In this document: positions 40,068 to 48,828 of the stretch, piece after piece | Position numbering within the stretch: position 1 is the stretch's first letter | Layout of the letters: each line of letters starts with the position of its first letter | Origin: JBDTNL01 sp039933785 | GTDB lineage: Bacteria > Acidobacteriota > Thermoanaerobaculia > Multivoradales > JAGPDF01 | Direction of reading: 5' to 3' | DNA length: 54,201 bases | NCBI GenBank assembly: GCA_039933785.1 | Contig: JBDTNL010000024.1 | Coordinates: 1 to 54,201, forward strand | The notes under the pieces: generated by a model | What the model was told of the DNA's origin: nothing | The model's database searches: none | The model's input: the letters and a program-made list of their open reading frames with translations, nothing else | Made by a program: the position numbers and the translations under genes

Positions 40068-40534
40068 GCGACTCGGCTTCCCGGAGTGACGTTCGGGACC
40101 TCTACCAGGAAGTGCTCCTCGAGCACTACCGGCATCCGCGGAACTTCGGCGCCCTGGCCGCATCGACCGCAAGCGCGGTGGGCAACAACCCGCTCTGCGG
40201 CGACCGGGTGACGGTGTTCGTCGAGGTCGCCGACGGTCGCGTGCGCAATGTCACGTTCGAAGGCTCCGGCTGCGCGATCTCGACCGCTTCGGCCTCGCTG
40301 ATGACTGAGACCGTGAAGGGCAAGACCCTGGCGGAAGCCGAGCAAGTCTTTCAGGAGTTTCACGCCTTGCTGGCTGGCGACGCCGCGAGCGTCGATCGCG
40401 ACCAGCCCGAGCTCGAGCGCCTGGCCTGTCTCGAAGGCGTGCGCGCGTATCCGATGCGCGTCAAGTGCGCGACCCTGGCGTGGCACACGCTGCACTCGGC
40501 CCTGGCCCAGGGCCAGGTCGTTTCCACGGAGTGA
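40064..40534 (+). CDS. sufU: SufU-type sulfur relay / scaffold protein
   Basis: 156 residues with the U-type scaffold signature: Cys45 and Asp47 in NPLCGD, Cys70 in GSGCAIS and Cys135 in RVKCATLAW. These bind zinc and accept sulfur from SufS in the Gram-positive-type system. The 20-residue insertion between the second and third Cys (KTLAEAEQVFQEFHALLAGD) marks SufU rather than IscU. The ATG overlaps the sufS stop. Finding SufU in a SufBCDS operon with no SufE fits the Firmicutes-like SUF layout. Confidence 0.95.
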   Translation: MSDSASRSDVRDLYQEVLLEHYRHPRNFGALAASTASAVGNNPLCGDRVTVFVEVADGRVRNVTFEGSGCAISTASASLMTETVKGKTLAEAEQVFQEFHALLAGDAASVDRDQPELERLACLEGVRAYPMRVKCATLAWHTLHSALAQGQVVSTE

Positions 40535-40539
40535 ATGCG

Positions 40540-40989
40540 ATGAACGACGAAATCAGCAAGAACCCGTTTTCGCCCGCCTTCGAGGCGGCGCTGGACTCGG
40601 TCACGACCGCTCCACCAGCGCCCGTCGCGAGCCCTGCCGCCGAGCTTCCCGCGGTACCCACGACAGCCGTCGCAGCTGCACAGAATCCGCTGCTCGCGGA
40701 AGCCGTGCTCGATGCCATCAAGACGGTGTTCGATCCCGAAATCCCGATGAACATCTACGAGATCGGACTGATCTACAACGTCGACGTTCAGCCGGATGGC
40801 AAGGTCGAAGTGAAGATGACCCTGACCTCGCCCGGATGCCCGTCGGCGCAAGAGCTGCCGGTCGAGGTCAAGGATCGCGTCGAGGCGGTTGCCGGAGTCA
40901 CCGGCTGCGACGTCGAGGTGGTCTGGGATCCGACCTGGACGCCGTCGATGATGTCCGACGCGGCCCGGCTGCAGCTCGGCTTTTTCTGA
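40540..40989 (+). CDS. sufT: SufT-like MIP18 (DUF59) Fe-S protein with Ala/Pro-rich N-terminal extension
   Basis: 149 residues. Residues about 50-149 are a MIP18 domain: VLDAIKTVFDPEIPMNIYEIGLIYNVDVQ with the conserved DPE and the Cys in LTSPGCPSAQELP, then VVWDPTWTPSMMS. This matches SufT, a cluster-maturation helper found at the end of SUF operons. The first 50 residues are rich in Ala, Pro and Val and look disordered. ATG 40540 lies five bases after the sufU stop. A longer frame back to 40465 overlaps sufU and is not preferred. Confidence 0.88.
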   Translation: MNDEISKNPFSPAFEAALDSVTTAPPAPVASPAAELPAVPTTAVAAAQNPLLAEAVLDAIKTVFDPEIPMNIYEIGLIYNVDVQPDGKVEVKMTLTSPGCPSAQELPVEVKDRVEAVAGVTGCDVEVVWDPTWTPSMMSDAARLQLGFF

Positions 40990-41007
40990 TCCATTGGATG
41001 CCCTGAG

Positions 41008-41871
41008 ATGACAGCGGACGCGAACCCCATCCGCAACGTCTCCGACACCGCGCTCTGGGTGGCGATCTATCGCGCCATGGAGAGCGAACGGCCGGACGCG
41101 ATCTTCTCCGATCTTTACGCGCGCCGTCTGGGCGGCGAGCGCGGCGAGGCGATCGTACGGTCGATGCCTAAGGGGCAGGCGTTTGCGTGGCCCATGATCG
41201 TGCGCACTGCGGTGATGGATGAGCTCATCTTGAGTTGCGTCGCCAACGGAGCGGTGACGGTGCTCAATCTGGCCGCCGGGCTCGATACGCGCCCGTATCG
41301 ACTCCCGCTTCCGCCCACTCTGCGGTGGTTCCACGTGGACCTGCCGCCGATGATCCAATATGTAACCGAGAAGCTCGCCGGCGAGACGCCGCGCTGCGTA
41401 CTCGAGTACGCGGCAGTCGATCTTCGGGATGCGGCGCCGCGCAAGGAACTGTTCGAGCGTGCCGCGGCGTCGGGTCCGGTGCTGGTGATCACCGAGGGGC
41501 TGCTGGTGTATTTGACTTCCGAGCAGGTGGCGGGTCTTGCTGCACAGCTCGGCTCGCTGCCGGGGATGCGGTGGTGGATCCTCGACCTCGCCTCTCCGCG
41601 ACTGCTTCAGATGCTGGCGAAGAAGTGGGGCAAGCAGTTGCAGCAAGGCAACGCGCCGTTCCAGTTCGCCCCCCCAGAAGGCCCGGCGTTCTTCTCGCCG
41701 CACGGCTTCCGGGAGGCCGAGTTCCGTTCGACGTGGGACGAGTCGACCCGTCTCAAGCGCGGAATGAAGCTCTCCTGGATGTGGAACCTCCTCAGCCGTC
41801 TGCAGCCGAAGGCGAAGCGCGAAGAGGGTCGCAGGATGTCGGGCATCGTTCTGCTGGAGCGCGCGTCGTAG
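41008..41871 (+). CDS. SAM-dependent methyltransferase (LCM family)
   Basis: 287 residues of the leucine-carboxyl-methyltransferase-like family. The SAM-binding loop is VLNLAAGLDTRPYRL with the family's GLDTR motif, and WFHVDLPPMIQYVTEKL follows as motif II. VLVITEGLLVYLTSEQV is the motif with the Glu-Gly pair. ATG 41008 lies 18 bases after sufT, without an obvious promoter, so it may be read with the SUF operon, though no role in cluster assembly is known. The substrate is unknown. Confidence 0.88.
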   Translation: MTADANPIRNVSDTALWVAIYRAMESERPDAIFSDLYARRLGGERGEAIVRSMPKGQAFAWPMIVRTAVMDELILSCVANGAVTVLNLAAGLDTRPYRLPLPPTLRWFHVDLPPMIQYVTEKLAGETPRCVLEYAAVDLRDAAPRKELFERAAASGPVLVITEGLLVYLTSEQVAGLAAQLGSLPGMRWWILDLASPRLLQMLAKKWGKQLQQGNAPFQFAPPEGPAFFSPHGFREAEFRSTWDESTRLKRGMKLSWMWNLLSRLQPKAKREEGRRMSGIVLLERAS

Positions 41872-41892
41872 CGCCGGCGCCAAGGCTGGAAC

Positions 41893-42930
41893 TCAGAGCC
41901 AGCCGCTGCGCTTGAACATGCCGTAGAGCACGGCGCACGAGCCCGCCATGGTCGCCAGCGCCGCCGGGTAGCCCCAGGTCCACGAGAGCTCCGGCATGTG
42001 CTGAAAGTTCATGCCGTAGATGCCCGCCACCATAGTGGGCACGGCGATGATCGCCGCCCAGGCCGCCAAGCGCTTCATCTGCTCGTTCTGCGCCACCGCG
42101 ATGAGCGAGAGATTGGCGTCGAGCGCGGCGCTCAGGAGCTCGCGCAGGGTGTCGATCATTTCGTTGCTGCGCAGCGCATGGTCGTACACGTCGCGGAAAT
42201 ACAGCCGCACCGGCTCGGGCACGAGCTCGTCGGGAAAACGCGCTAGCTGGCTGCTGACGTCGACCAGCGGAAAAACGGCCCGCTTGAGGCTCAGCAGATC
42301 GCGCTTCATCCCATAGATGCGGCTGGTGGTATCGCGTGTCGTGCCGCTGCCGAAGATCTCGCCTTCGAGCGCACCGAGCGCCTCGTCGAACGCATCGACC
42401 AGCGGCAGATACTGATCGACCACCGAGTCCATCAGCGAATAGAGCACGAAGCTCGGGCCGTACTTGAGTAGCTCGGGTTGGGACTCGCAGCGCGCGCGGA
42501 CGGTGTTGTAGGAACGCACGGTGTCGTGCCGAACGGTCACGATGTAGTTCTTGCCGACGAAGATGTGGGTCTCGCCGAACGCGGTCCGGCCGCCGCTTAG
42601 CATCTGGCCCGGCCGCAGCACGACGAACAGCGAGTTGCCGTAGCGTTCGAGCTTGGGCCGCTGGTGCGCATTGCGGGCGTCCTCGATGGCGAGATCGTGG
42701 AGGCCGAACTCGGACTGGACCTCGTCGAGCAGTGCATCGCTGGGCTCGTAGAGCCCGATCCAAACGAACTGGCCGGGATTCTGGATGACCTCGCTGATGT
42801 CGGCGATCGGCACGTCGCGCACCCGGACGCCATTCTCATAGGCGACGCATGCGACCACTCCGCAGGCATCCGGAGAAGGCTCCGGCAAGGTTGCGGGTGT
42901 GGTCGATCGAGTCTCCGCCATAAGGCGCAT
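41893..42930 (-). CDS. corA: CorA-type magnesium transporter
   Basis: 345 residues, a homopentameric Mg2+ channel. The signature YGMNF lies in the loop between the two C-terminal transmembrane helices (AAWAAIIAVPTMVAGI and WGYPAALATMAGSCAVLYGMF). The large cytosolic N-terminal domain has IEDARNAHQRPKLERYG and FVVLRPGQ typical of CorA. The exact start is unclear: TTG 42939, ATG 42930 and ATG 42921 are all in frame and none has a strong ribosome site. It converges with the methyltransferase gene (21 bp apart) and is divergent from the MBL gene. Confidence 0.93.
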   Translation of the reverse strand: MRLMAETRSTTPATLPEPSPDACGVVACVAYENGVRVRDVPIADISEVIQNPGQFVWIGLYEPSDALLDEVQSEFGLHDLAIEDARNAHQRPKLERYGNSLFVVLRPGQMLSGGRTAFGETHIFVGKNYIVTVRHDTVRSYNTVRARCESQPELLKYGPSFVLYSLMDSVVDQYLPLVDAFDEALGALEGEIFGSGTTRDTTSRIYGMKRDLLSLKRAVFPLVDVSSQLARFPDELVPEPVRLYFRDVYDHALRSNEMIDTLRELLSAALDANLSLIAVAQNEQMKRLAAWAAIIAVPTMVAGIYGMNFQHMPELSWTWGYPAALATMAGSCAVLYGMFKRSGWL

Positions 42931-42993
42931 GCTATCCAAAGATCGGCGCGGCGCGTCCTAGCGCAGCCCGTGCCTCCGAGGCAGGATAGGCGC

Positions 42994-43986
42994 ATGACGA
43001 CCGCCGCGACCTCTTTCATGCGCCAACATCGGGCCCTCGCTGCGGCCCTGCCGATTTTGACCTTGACCTTTGCCGCCGCTGGATTCGCGGCCGAGGAGCT
43101 CCTCCCCGGCGTCGACTGGATACCCGGCCGGTACGTGGCCACGGCACAGCCGGACGGCAACACGGTCGTCTTCCGCGCTCCCGAGGGTCTGGTGGTCGTG
43201 GACACCGGCCGGCACGCCGACCACACCCAGGCCATCGTCGACTTCGCCGCCGCCCACCACGCGCAGGTGAAGGCGATCGTGAATACGCACTGGCATCTCG
43301 ATCACATCAGCGGCAACAAGATGTTGCGGGACGCGTTCCCTGGAGTCCGCATTTACGCCAGCGCGGCGCTCTCGGATGCGCTCCAGGGCTTTCTCGCCGA
43401 CTACCGCGCCGAGCTCGATTCGATGGTGAAGAAGACCGCCGACGAGGCTAAGACCAAAGGATGGCGCGAAGAGATGGCGCGCATCGATTCGGGGCCGGCC
43501 CTCGCACCCGACGAGGTGATCAAGTCGTCGGGCAGGCGTGCAATCGCCGGCCGCACGCTCGATCTCGAGCTCGAAGACCACTCCGTAACAGCGGGCGACG
43601 TCTGGATCTTCGATCCGGCGACGCGGGTTCTGGCCGCGGGCGACCTGGTGACCCTGCCGGCACCCTTCTTCGACACCGCCTGTTCGGAGCACTGGAAGGC
43701 CTCACTCGACCGCTTGGCGAAGTTCAACTTCGAGATTCTGGTGCCTGGCCATGGCAAGCCGATCCGTCGCGCCGAGTTCGAAACCTACCGGCGGGCGTTT
43801 GACAATCTGGTCGCGTGCGGGACCTCGAAGCGCTCGAAGGCGGACTGCGTCGCCGGCTGGCAGCGCGACGCCGGCAGCCTGATCGCCAAGGAGGACGAGG
43901 CTGCGGCAAGGGGCTTGGTGGACTACTACGTGGAGAACTCGATGCGCGGCGATCCGACCGCCGCGGCCAAGCTCTGCGGTCGCTGA
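42994..43986 (+). CDS. Exported MBL-fold metallo-hydrolase
   Basis: 330 residues. ATG 42994 has GGCAGGATAGG upstream and is followed by a signal peptide (ALAAALPILTLTFAAAGFAA). The zinc motif is NTHWHLDHISGN (His99, His101, Asp103, His104), with the third-ligand region AAGDLVTLPAPFFD and the last His in VPGHGKPIRR. It belongs to the broad MBL group; a role as lactonase, esterase or beta-lactamase-like enzyme cannot be told apart. The stop codon lies in the first unit of a 14-bp tandem repeat that separates it from the AraC gene. Confidence 0.88.
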   Translation: MTTAATSFMRQHRALAAALPILTLTFAAAGFAAEELLPGVDWIPGRYVATAQPDGNTVVFRAPEGLVVVDTGRHADHTQAIVDFAAAHHAQVKAIVNTHWHLDHISGNKMLRDAFPGVRIYASAALSDALQGFLADYRAELDSMVKKTADEAKTKGWREEMARIDSGPALAPDEVIKSSGRRAIAGRTLDLELEDHSVTAGDVWIFDPATRVLAAGDLVTLPAPFFDTACSEHWKASLDRLAKFNFEILVPGHGKPIRRAEFETYRRAFDNLVACGTSKRSKADCVAGWQRDAGSLIAKEDEAAARGLVDYYVENSMRGDPTAAAKLCGR

Positions 43987-44050
43987 CTCGACGCCGCTGA
44001 CTCGACACCGCTGACTCGATGCCGCTGACTCGAGGCCGCTAACTCGATGC
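43981..44050. repeat. Five tandem copies of a 14-bp unit between convergent genes
   Basis: The units are CGCTGACTCGACGC, CGCTGACTCGACAC, CGCTGACTCGATGC, CGCTGACTCGAGGC and CGCTAACTCGATGC. They start within the MBL gene's last codons and run to one base before the AraC gene's last codon. Each unit holds a TGA or TAA; as 14 is not a multiple of three, stops fall in all frames. It is a likely variable-number repeat. Confidence 0.9.
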
Positions 44051-44051
44051 G

Positions 44052-44906
44052 CTACCGGCGCGAGCGCAGCGCGGCGGGCGAGGTCCCGAAGCGGCGCTGA
44101 AACCAGCGGCCGAAATGCGCCTGATCGTAAAACCCCGCGTCGGCGGCGATCTGCTTGATCGGCCGCTTGGACTCGAGGAGCGCTGCCCGCGCCTGACCCA
44201 GGCGTAGCTCACGGATGTGCTCTCCGACCGAGGTCGAGAGGAAGCGTCGGAACGCCGCGGCGAGCGTCGCCGGATGCACGGCCACGTGCGCCGCGACCGA
44301 GGTCAGCGAAATGGGCTCCAGATACTCGCGCTCGATGTAGCGCACCGCGTCGTCGAGCCATGGTGGCGTGCCCCGCGCCGATGAGCTCGCCGGCCGATCC
44401 TCGTACGCTTCGTCACAGAGCAGGCGCTCGGCGCGGGAGAGCAGCAACAGCGTCCAACCCTCGAGCGCGGTGGCGGCTCCCGGGTCGCCGCGCCGGATTT
44501 CGGCCAGCATCTCGGCGCGCGCCTCGTTGAGCAACACCGAGTGCAGACAGCACGCCGAGGTGCCCCGCCGTTCGAGGCTGGCGAAACGGTCCCCGTCGAG
44601 GGTGACGATCAGGGTCAGGGCATCGTCGCCGCCGTCCACGGAGTTCGCGTGCGGAGCTCGTGGCGGTCGAAACCACGCGTTCCCGGGGCGCAGGGCGTGG
44701 GCACGGCCGTGGGAGGTTTCGGTATAGCGGCCTTCGAGCAGGAAATAGAGCTGCGCCCCTTCGTGCCTATGCTCCGGCACGGTCAGGCCGGCGGGCATGC
44801 GCACCTCCTCGACGCTCAGGCCGTTCCAATGGCGACCGCGCAGCACCGCCCCGAACGTGTGGGCGGGCACGACGGTGGCGTCATGACGCGGGGGTTCGCC
44901 TCTCAT
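44052..44906 (-). CDS. AraC-family transcriptional regulator with cupin N-domain
   Basis: 284 residues. The N-terminal domain is cupin-like: VEEVRMPAGLTVPEHRHEGAQLYFLLEG holds the HxH of a sugar or metal-binding pocket. The C-terminal 100 residues carry two helix-turn-helix units (LTSVAAHVAVHPATLAAAFRRFLSTSVGEHI and IKQIAADAGFYDQAHFGRWFQRRFGTSP). ATG 44906 gives the standard length; the frame runs on to 45083 but that extension is Pro-rich and unconvincing. It lies 83 bp after the DUF1624-type gene on the same strand. Its target is unknown. Confidence 0.9.
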   Translation of the reverse strand: MRGEPPRHDATVVPAHTFGAVLRGRHWNGLSVEEVRMPAGLTVPEHRHEGAQLYFLLEGRYTETSHGRAHALRPGNAWFRPPRAPHANSVDGGDDALTLIVTLDGDRFASLERRGTSACCLHSVLLNEARAEMLAEIRRGDPGAATALEGWTLLLLSRAERLLCDEAYEDRPASSSARGTPPWLDDAVRYIEREYLEPISLTSVAAHVAVHPATLAAAFRRFLSTSVGEHIRELRLGQARAALLESKRPIKQIAADAGFYDQAHFGRWFQRRFGTSPAALRSRR

Positions 44907-44989
44907 GTCACAACTGCCTACGGCGTCCCGTCGACCAGGTTGCAAGTGGGGGTCAGGCCGGGGGAGGCGCCACGGCTGGGCCGGAGCGG

Positions 44990-46186
44990 TCAGAGGTAGC
45001 TCAGCCAGCGCTCGTGCCGACGGCTTTTCAAGCGGGCGAACCAGCGGCAGGGGAGGTAGAGCAGGGCGATCGTGAGCAGCCACATCGCATACATGAACGG
45101 CAGGCCGTGGCCGTAAGCCTCAGGCGTCTCCCGCATCCAGAACGCGCCGTGGAGGAGCCAATCGTAGGGCTGCCCGACGAGCGCCGCGGCCAACACGGCG
45201 AGGAGGTGGATCAGGTACAGATGGAGCACGTAGAAAAAGAGCGGCACACGTCCGAAGACCGCCAGGAACCGCCCCAGCGCGCCGAGCGAATGCCCTTGCA
45301 GCCATGCCAGCAGGATCAGCGATGGGCCCAGCGTCATGAGCAGGAACTGGAGCGATGCCGGGTACTTCTCGGTGTCGAGAAAGAGGATGACCGACTTTGT
45401 GATCGTCGGCTGCAGACTCCAATCTCCCGGGGTCACTCCGCCGGGTAGCGCCGGAGGGTTGCCATAGAGATTGGTCGCCCGCAAGAGCACGAAGAGCAGG
45501 GTCATCCCGAGTCCAGCCCAACCGATGCGCAAGCGCAACTCGGGCCGTTGGAGCACCGCCCCGAAGGCGAACCCGAGCCCCATCACGGCGCACCAGGGGA
45601 TCAGCGGGAAGAGTACGAACACGCCTGTTCCGAGTACTTCGATGCCACCTTTGACGTGAAGGACGCGCCACAGGGCGTCGAGTCCGGCGTGCCCCGCGGG
45701 CCGTACCGCGTCGAAGAGATCGTGGGCGACGACGACGAGTGTGCTCACGAGCGCCAACCAGCGCACCGGAAGGCGCACGCCGAGCGCCAAGATCACCATG
45801 GAGGCGCCGAGTGCCCAGATCACGCCGAAGAATCCCCAGGGCGCGACGAAGGTCCAGCCGAAGCCGACGACGGTGAATTCGAGCAGGATCAGCCACAGCC
45901 CACGAGTCCAGAGGAACCGGCGTAGCTCCGCGCCGGTCCGCCGAAGGCCGTAGAAGTACGCCCCGGTGCCGGCGAGGAAGAAGAACAGGGGGGCGCAGAA
46001 ATGGGTGATCCAGCGGGTCAGGAACAAAGCGCCCCACGTGTGCTGGAGATCCTCGGGCTCGAAAGGCAGATTCGAGAAGTAGTCCCGAGTGTGATCGATC
46101 GCCATCAGCAGCATGACCACGCCGCGCAGGATATCGATCGACTCTAGGCGGCGGGGCCGGCTTTCGGGCGGAAGGCTTCCGGACAT
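44990..46186 (-). CDS. DUF1624/HGSNAT-like multi-pass membrane protein
   Basis: 398 residues with about 9-11 transmembrane segments. It opens RLESIDILRGVVMLLMAIDHTRDYF, the diagnostic start of DUF1624 proteins related to heparan-alpha-glucosaminide N-acetyltransferase. These move acetyl groups across the membrane onto a sugar. The catalytic His of the human relative aligns with the His in IDHTRD. The C-terminal half has FYVLHLYLIHLLA and LYLPCRWFARLK. ATG 46186 has a strong CAGGAGGAATCC site. It is probably an envelope acyltransferase; substrate unknown. Confidence 0.85.
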   Translation of the reverse strand: MSGSLPPESRPRRLESIDILRGVVMLLMAIDHTRDYFSNLPFEPEDLQHTWGALFLTRWITHFCAPLFFFLAGTGAYFYGLRRTGAELRRFLWTRGLWLILLEFTVVGFGWTFVAPWGFFGVIWALGASMVILALGVRLPVRWLALVSTLVVVAHDLFDAVRPAGHAGLDALWRVLHVKGGIEVLGTGVFVLFPLIPWCAVMGLGFAFGAVLQRPELRLRIGWAGLGMTLLFVLLRATNLYGNPPALPGGVTPGDWSLQPTITKSVILFLDTEKYPASLQFLLMTLGPSLILLAWLQGHSLGALGRFLAVFGRVPLFFYVLHLYLIHLLAVLAAALVGQPYDWLLHGAFWMRETPEAYGHGLPFMYAMWLLTIALLYLPCRWFARLKSRRHERWLSYL

Positions 46187-46226
46187 GGATTCCTCCTGGG
46201 CTCCCTGGCGACGATGGTGCGGGCGC

Positions 46227-46255
46227 AGTATGGCCGCCGATGGCCATAAAGCCAA
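46227..46255 (-). promoter_or_regulatory. Candidate promoter with inverted repeat before the DUF1624-type gene
   Basis: On the minus strand TTGGCT (46255-46250), a 17-base spacer and CATACT (46232-46227) form a fair sigma-70 promoter. The inverted repeat ATGGCC-N6-GGCCAT (46230-46247) fills the spacer and could be an operator. The leader to ATG 46186 would be about 35 bases. Confidence 0.4.
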
Positions 46256-46283
46256 GAGCCGGCCCCGCGACCGGTGTTCTCGG

Positions 46284-47582
46284 CTACCGCATGGCTTCCA
46301 TGGGCGACAGCCGTGCCGCCTTGAACGCCGGGTAGAGCCCGAAGGTTATCGCCAGTACGAGCGCGATCGCCCAGGCGGCGAGGAGGCCATAGGGATTGAC
46401 CACCAGGCCATAGGGGAATTTGTCCGAGAGGCCGTTGCACAGGGCCTGCCCGGCGAGTGTGCCGACCGAAGCGCCGAGTGCCGCGAGCACCACCGATTCG
46501 AGCAGGAACTGCACGAATACCTGGTGGTCCGAAGCGCCCATGGCCTTGCGCAGGCCGATTTCGTAGCGCCGATCGGAGAACGAAATCAACATGACCGAGA
46601 GCACTCCGACTCCGCCGACCAGAAGGACCGTGCCGGCTAGGCTGAACAGCACCACCGACCAGCCGTGCATCTGGTTGTCGAAATCGCCGCGGGCCTTGGC
46701 GAGCTCGGTGTCTAGATCCTTCACTTCGACGTCCTCGATGCCATGGTGGGCGGACTTCACGCGGCCGAGCATCACGGCCGACACCTCATCCAAGTCGCGG
46801 GTGTTCTTGAGCTTCACCGACACCTGCGCCAGCTGGTGATCGGGGTCCATGCGATCCATGTAGGTCTCGAGCGGGATGAGCACGCCGTTGGCGTCCATCC
46901 ACATTTCGTCGTTGAAGATCTGACCGGACGCAAGGACGCCGACGATCCGGAACGGCATGCCGTCGATCACCGCATCGCGGCCCACCGGGTCGGCGCCGCC
47001 GAACAGCTTGGCGGCGAGCGTCGCCCCGACCACGGCCACCGTCGAGCGCCGCTTCTGGTCGTCCTCGGTGATCCCCCGGCCGAGGCCGATCGGGCGGTCC
47101 ATCAGCCACTCGTACTCCGAGGTGACGCCGTTGACGAAGATGCGTTCGGTGCCGCCCGCCACGCGCACCACACCGCGCTTGCTGGCGCGCGGCGAGAACC
47201 CGAGAATCTTCTCGTGGGGCTGCGTGATCCGTTGCAGATCTTCGTAACGCAGGCCCGGCGACATGGCGAAGCGCTTCTGATCCTCCGAGGTCTTGGCGTC
47301 CTTGGGCGCGATCATCAGTGTGCCGTCCCAGCTCATGCCGGCGAACCCGGTGGCGATCTTGTCCTTCACGCCATCGAGCACCGAGGTCATCACCACCAGC
47401 GCGAAGACGCCGAGCATGAGCAGCGTCAGCGTGAGCAGCGAGCGTAGCTTGTGCGACCAGAGCTCGAGCAACCCGCCGCGGATGACCTCGAAGACGAGCG
47501 CCAAGCGAGCGCCGAAGCCGAGCCGGCGTCGCCGCTGCGGCGCCGTGTCGAGGATGGGATTGGTGAGCGCCAGGTCACTCAT
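46284..47582 (-). CDS. MacB/FtsX-type ABC transporter permease (second permease)
   Basis: 432 residues. Transmembrane helix 1 lies near residues 45-68 (LRSLLTLTLLMLGVFALVVM), followed by a periplasmic MacB_PCD domain to about 305. Three C-terminal helices follow in the FtsX domain (VVLFSLAGTVLLVGGVGVLSVML, FLLESVVLAALGASVGTLAG, AAWAIALVLAITFGLYPAF). The cytosolic loop RRYEIGLRKAMGAS couples to the ATPase. It overlaps the upstream permease gene by 8 bases. There is no fused ATPase domain. It is part of a tripartite exporter with the next three genes. Confidence 0.93.
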   Translation of the reverse strand: MSDLALTNPILDTAPQRRRRLGFGARLALVFEVIRGGLLELWSHKLRSLLTLTLLMLGVFALVVMTSVLDGVKDKIATGFAGMSWDGTLMIAPKDAKTSEDQKRFAMSPGLRYEDLQRITQPHEKILGFSPRASKRGVVRVAGGTERIFVNGVTSEYEWLMDRPIGLGRGITEDDQKRRSTVAVVGATLAAKLFGGADPVGRDAVIDGMPFRIVGVLASGQIFNDEMWMDANGVLIPLETYMDRMDPDHQLAQVSVKLKNTRDLDEVSAVMLGRVKSAHHGIEDVEVKDLDTELAKARGDFDNQMHGWSVVLFSLAGTVLLVGGVGVLSVMLISFSDRRYEIGLRKAMGASDHQVFVQFLLESVVLAALGASVGTLAGQALCNGLSDKFPYGLVVNPYGLLAAWAIALVLAITFGLYPAFKAARLSPMEAMR

Positions 47583-48828
47583 AGCGCAGGGCCTCCATTG
47601 GCGACTGGCGAGACGCCTTCCAGGCCGGGTAGATAGCGAACAGGAAACCGAACACCGAAGCCATGATGGTCGCCCAGAGGAAGCTCATCGGCGCGAGCGA
47701 CATCGGGATACCGATAGCGGAGGTGATGGTCTTGGCGAAGGCGATGCCGAACACGAAGCCCGACAGGCTGCCGAGCAGTGTGATCATGCCGGCCTCGGTC
47801 ATGAATTGCTTGAAGATCTCCTTGCCGGAGGCGCCGATCGCCATCTTCACGCCGACCTCGCGTACGCGCTCCTTGAGCGACGCCAGCTGGATGTTCACGT
47901 TCACCATGCCACCGCCAATCAAGGCCAGCACGCCAGAGAGCATGAAAATAATGTTGTAGACATCACCCTGGCTGCGCTGGCGCTGGATGCGCTTCGCCAC
48001 GTCGTCGAGGCGAAAGTCGCGCTGCAGCCGATGGTTGGCGGTCACCAGGCCGGTGAGCTCCTTCGAGAAGTCGGCCATCTGGGCGAGGTCGGGCATGCGG
48101 AACGTGATGCGATCGACGCGATGGTAGTCATCGCCGTTCATTCGCGACGCCACCAGCTGAGACGGCACGGCAACGATGTGATTGCGCCAAGCGAAGATGT
48201 TTTGCTGGCCCTTGCGAAAACGGAACACCTTCTCGCGAAAGACGCCGATCACGGTCGCCGGCACGTCGCCGAGCTTGACTGGACGACCCACCACTTCGCC
48301 GGTGGGAAAGAACGTGGCAGCCGCCTCGGAGCCCAGGATGACCACCGGCGAGCCATTTTCGTAGTCGTTGGCGGAGAAGCCGCGGCCCTGCTCGATCTCG
48401 TAGCCGTTGAGCGCGATGTAGTCGCCGCCGACGCCAGTGATCCGGCGTGACTGATCCGCGAACTCCGAGCGTACGCGGCCGCGCGCCTGGCGCTGCATGC
48501 TGGTGGCGTCTAGCGACTTCGCCGACGACAGCTGAGAGCCGTCAGTCGCGTCTGCCAACCGCAGGCCGAGATTGGCGTTCTGAAGTGCGCTCGGTGTGCC
48601 GCTCGTTGCGAGATCGGTGGGCATGACGTTCAACTTGTCGATGCCGCCGATGCGGGCGAAGATGCGCTCCGACTGTTTCCTCTGGCTGTCGGAAATCGAG
48701 AACCCGCCGAGCACCGAGGCGACGCCGAGCATCACGCCGAGCGCCTGGAGGATCGAGCGGCCGGGGTTGTCCCGGATCTCGGCCCACGCCTCGTCCAAGC
48801 GGGCGCGGAAGGCGCCTGACAGGTTCAT
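47575..48828 (-). CDS. MacB/FtsX-type ABC transporter permease (first permease)
   Basis: 417 residues with the same plan: helix 1 near residues 22-42 (SILQALGVMLGVASVLGGFSI), a periplasmic domain to about 275, then three helices (NIIFMLSGVLALIGGGMVNVNI, EAGMITLLGSLSGFVFGIAFA, FLWATIMASVFGFLFAIYPAW). The coupling loop is REVGVKMAIGASGKEIFKQFM. The start ATG 48828 overlaps the ATPase stop (ATGA). It is clearly paralogous to the second permease but diverged, so the transporter is probably a heterodimer. Confidence 0.93.
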   Translation of the reverse strand: MNLSGAFRARLDEAWAEIRDNPGRSILQALGVMLGVASVLGGFSISDSQRKQSERIFARIGGIDKLNVMPTDLATSGTPSALQNANLGLRLADATDGSQLSSAKSLDATSMQRQARGRVRSEFADQSRRITGVGGDYIALNGYEIEQGRGFSANDYENGSPVVILGSEAAATFFPTGEVVGRPVKLGDVPATVIGVFREKVFRFRKGQQNIFAWRNHIVAVPSQLVASRMNGDDYHRVDRITFRMPDLAQMADFSKELTGLVTANHRLQRDFRLDDVAKRIQRQRSQGDVYNIIFMLSGVLALIGGGMVNVNIQLASLKERVREVGVKMAIGASGKEIFKQFMTEAGMITLLGSLSGFVFGIAFAKTITSAIGIPMSLAPMSFLWATIMASVFGFLFAIYPAWKASRQSPMEALRYE

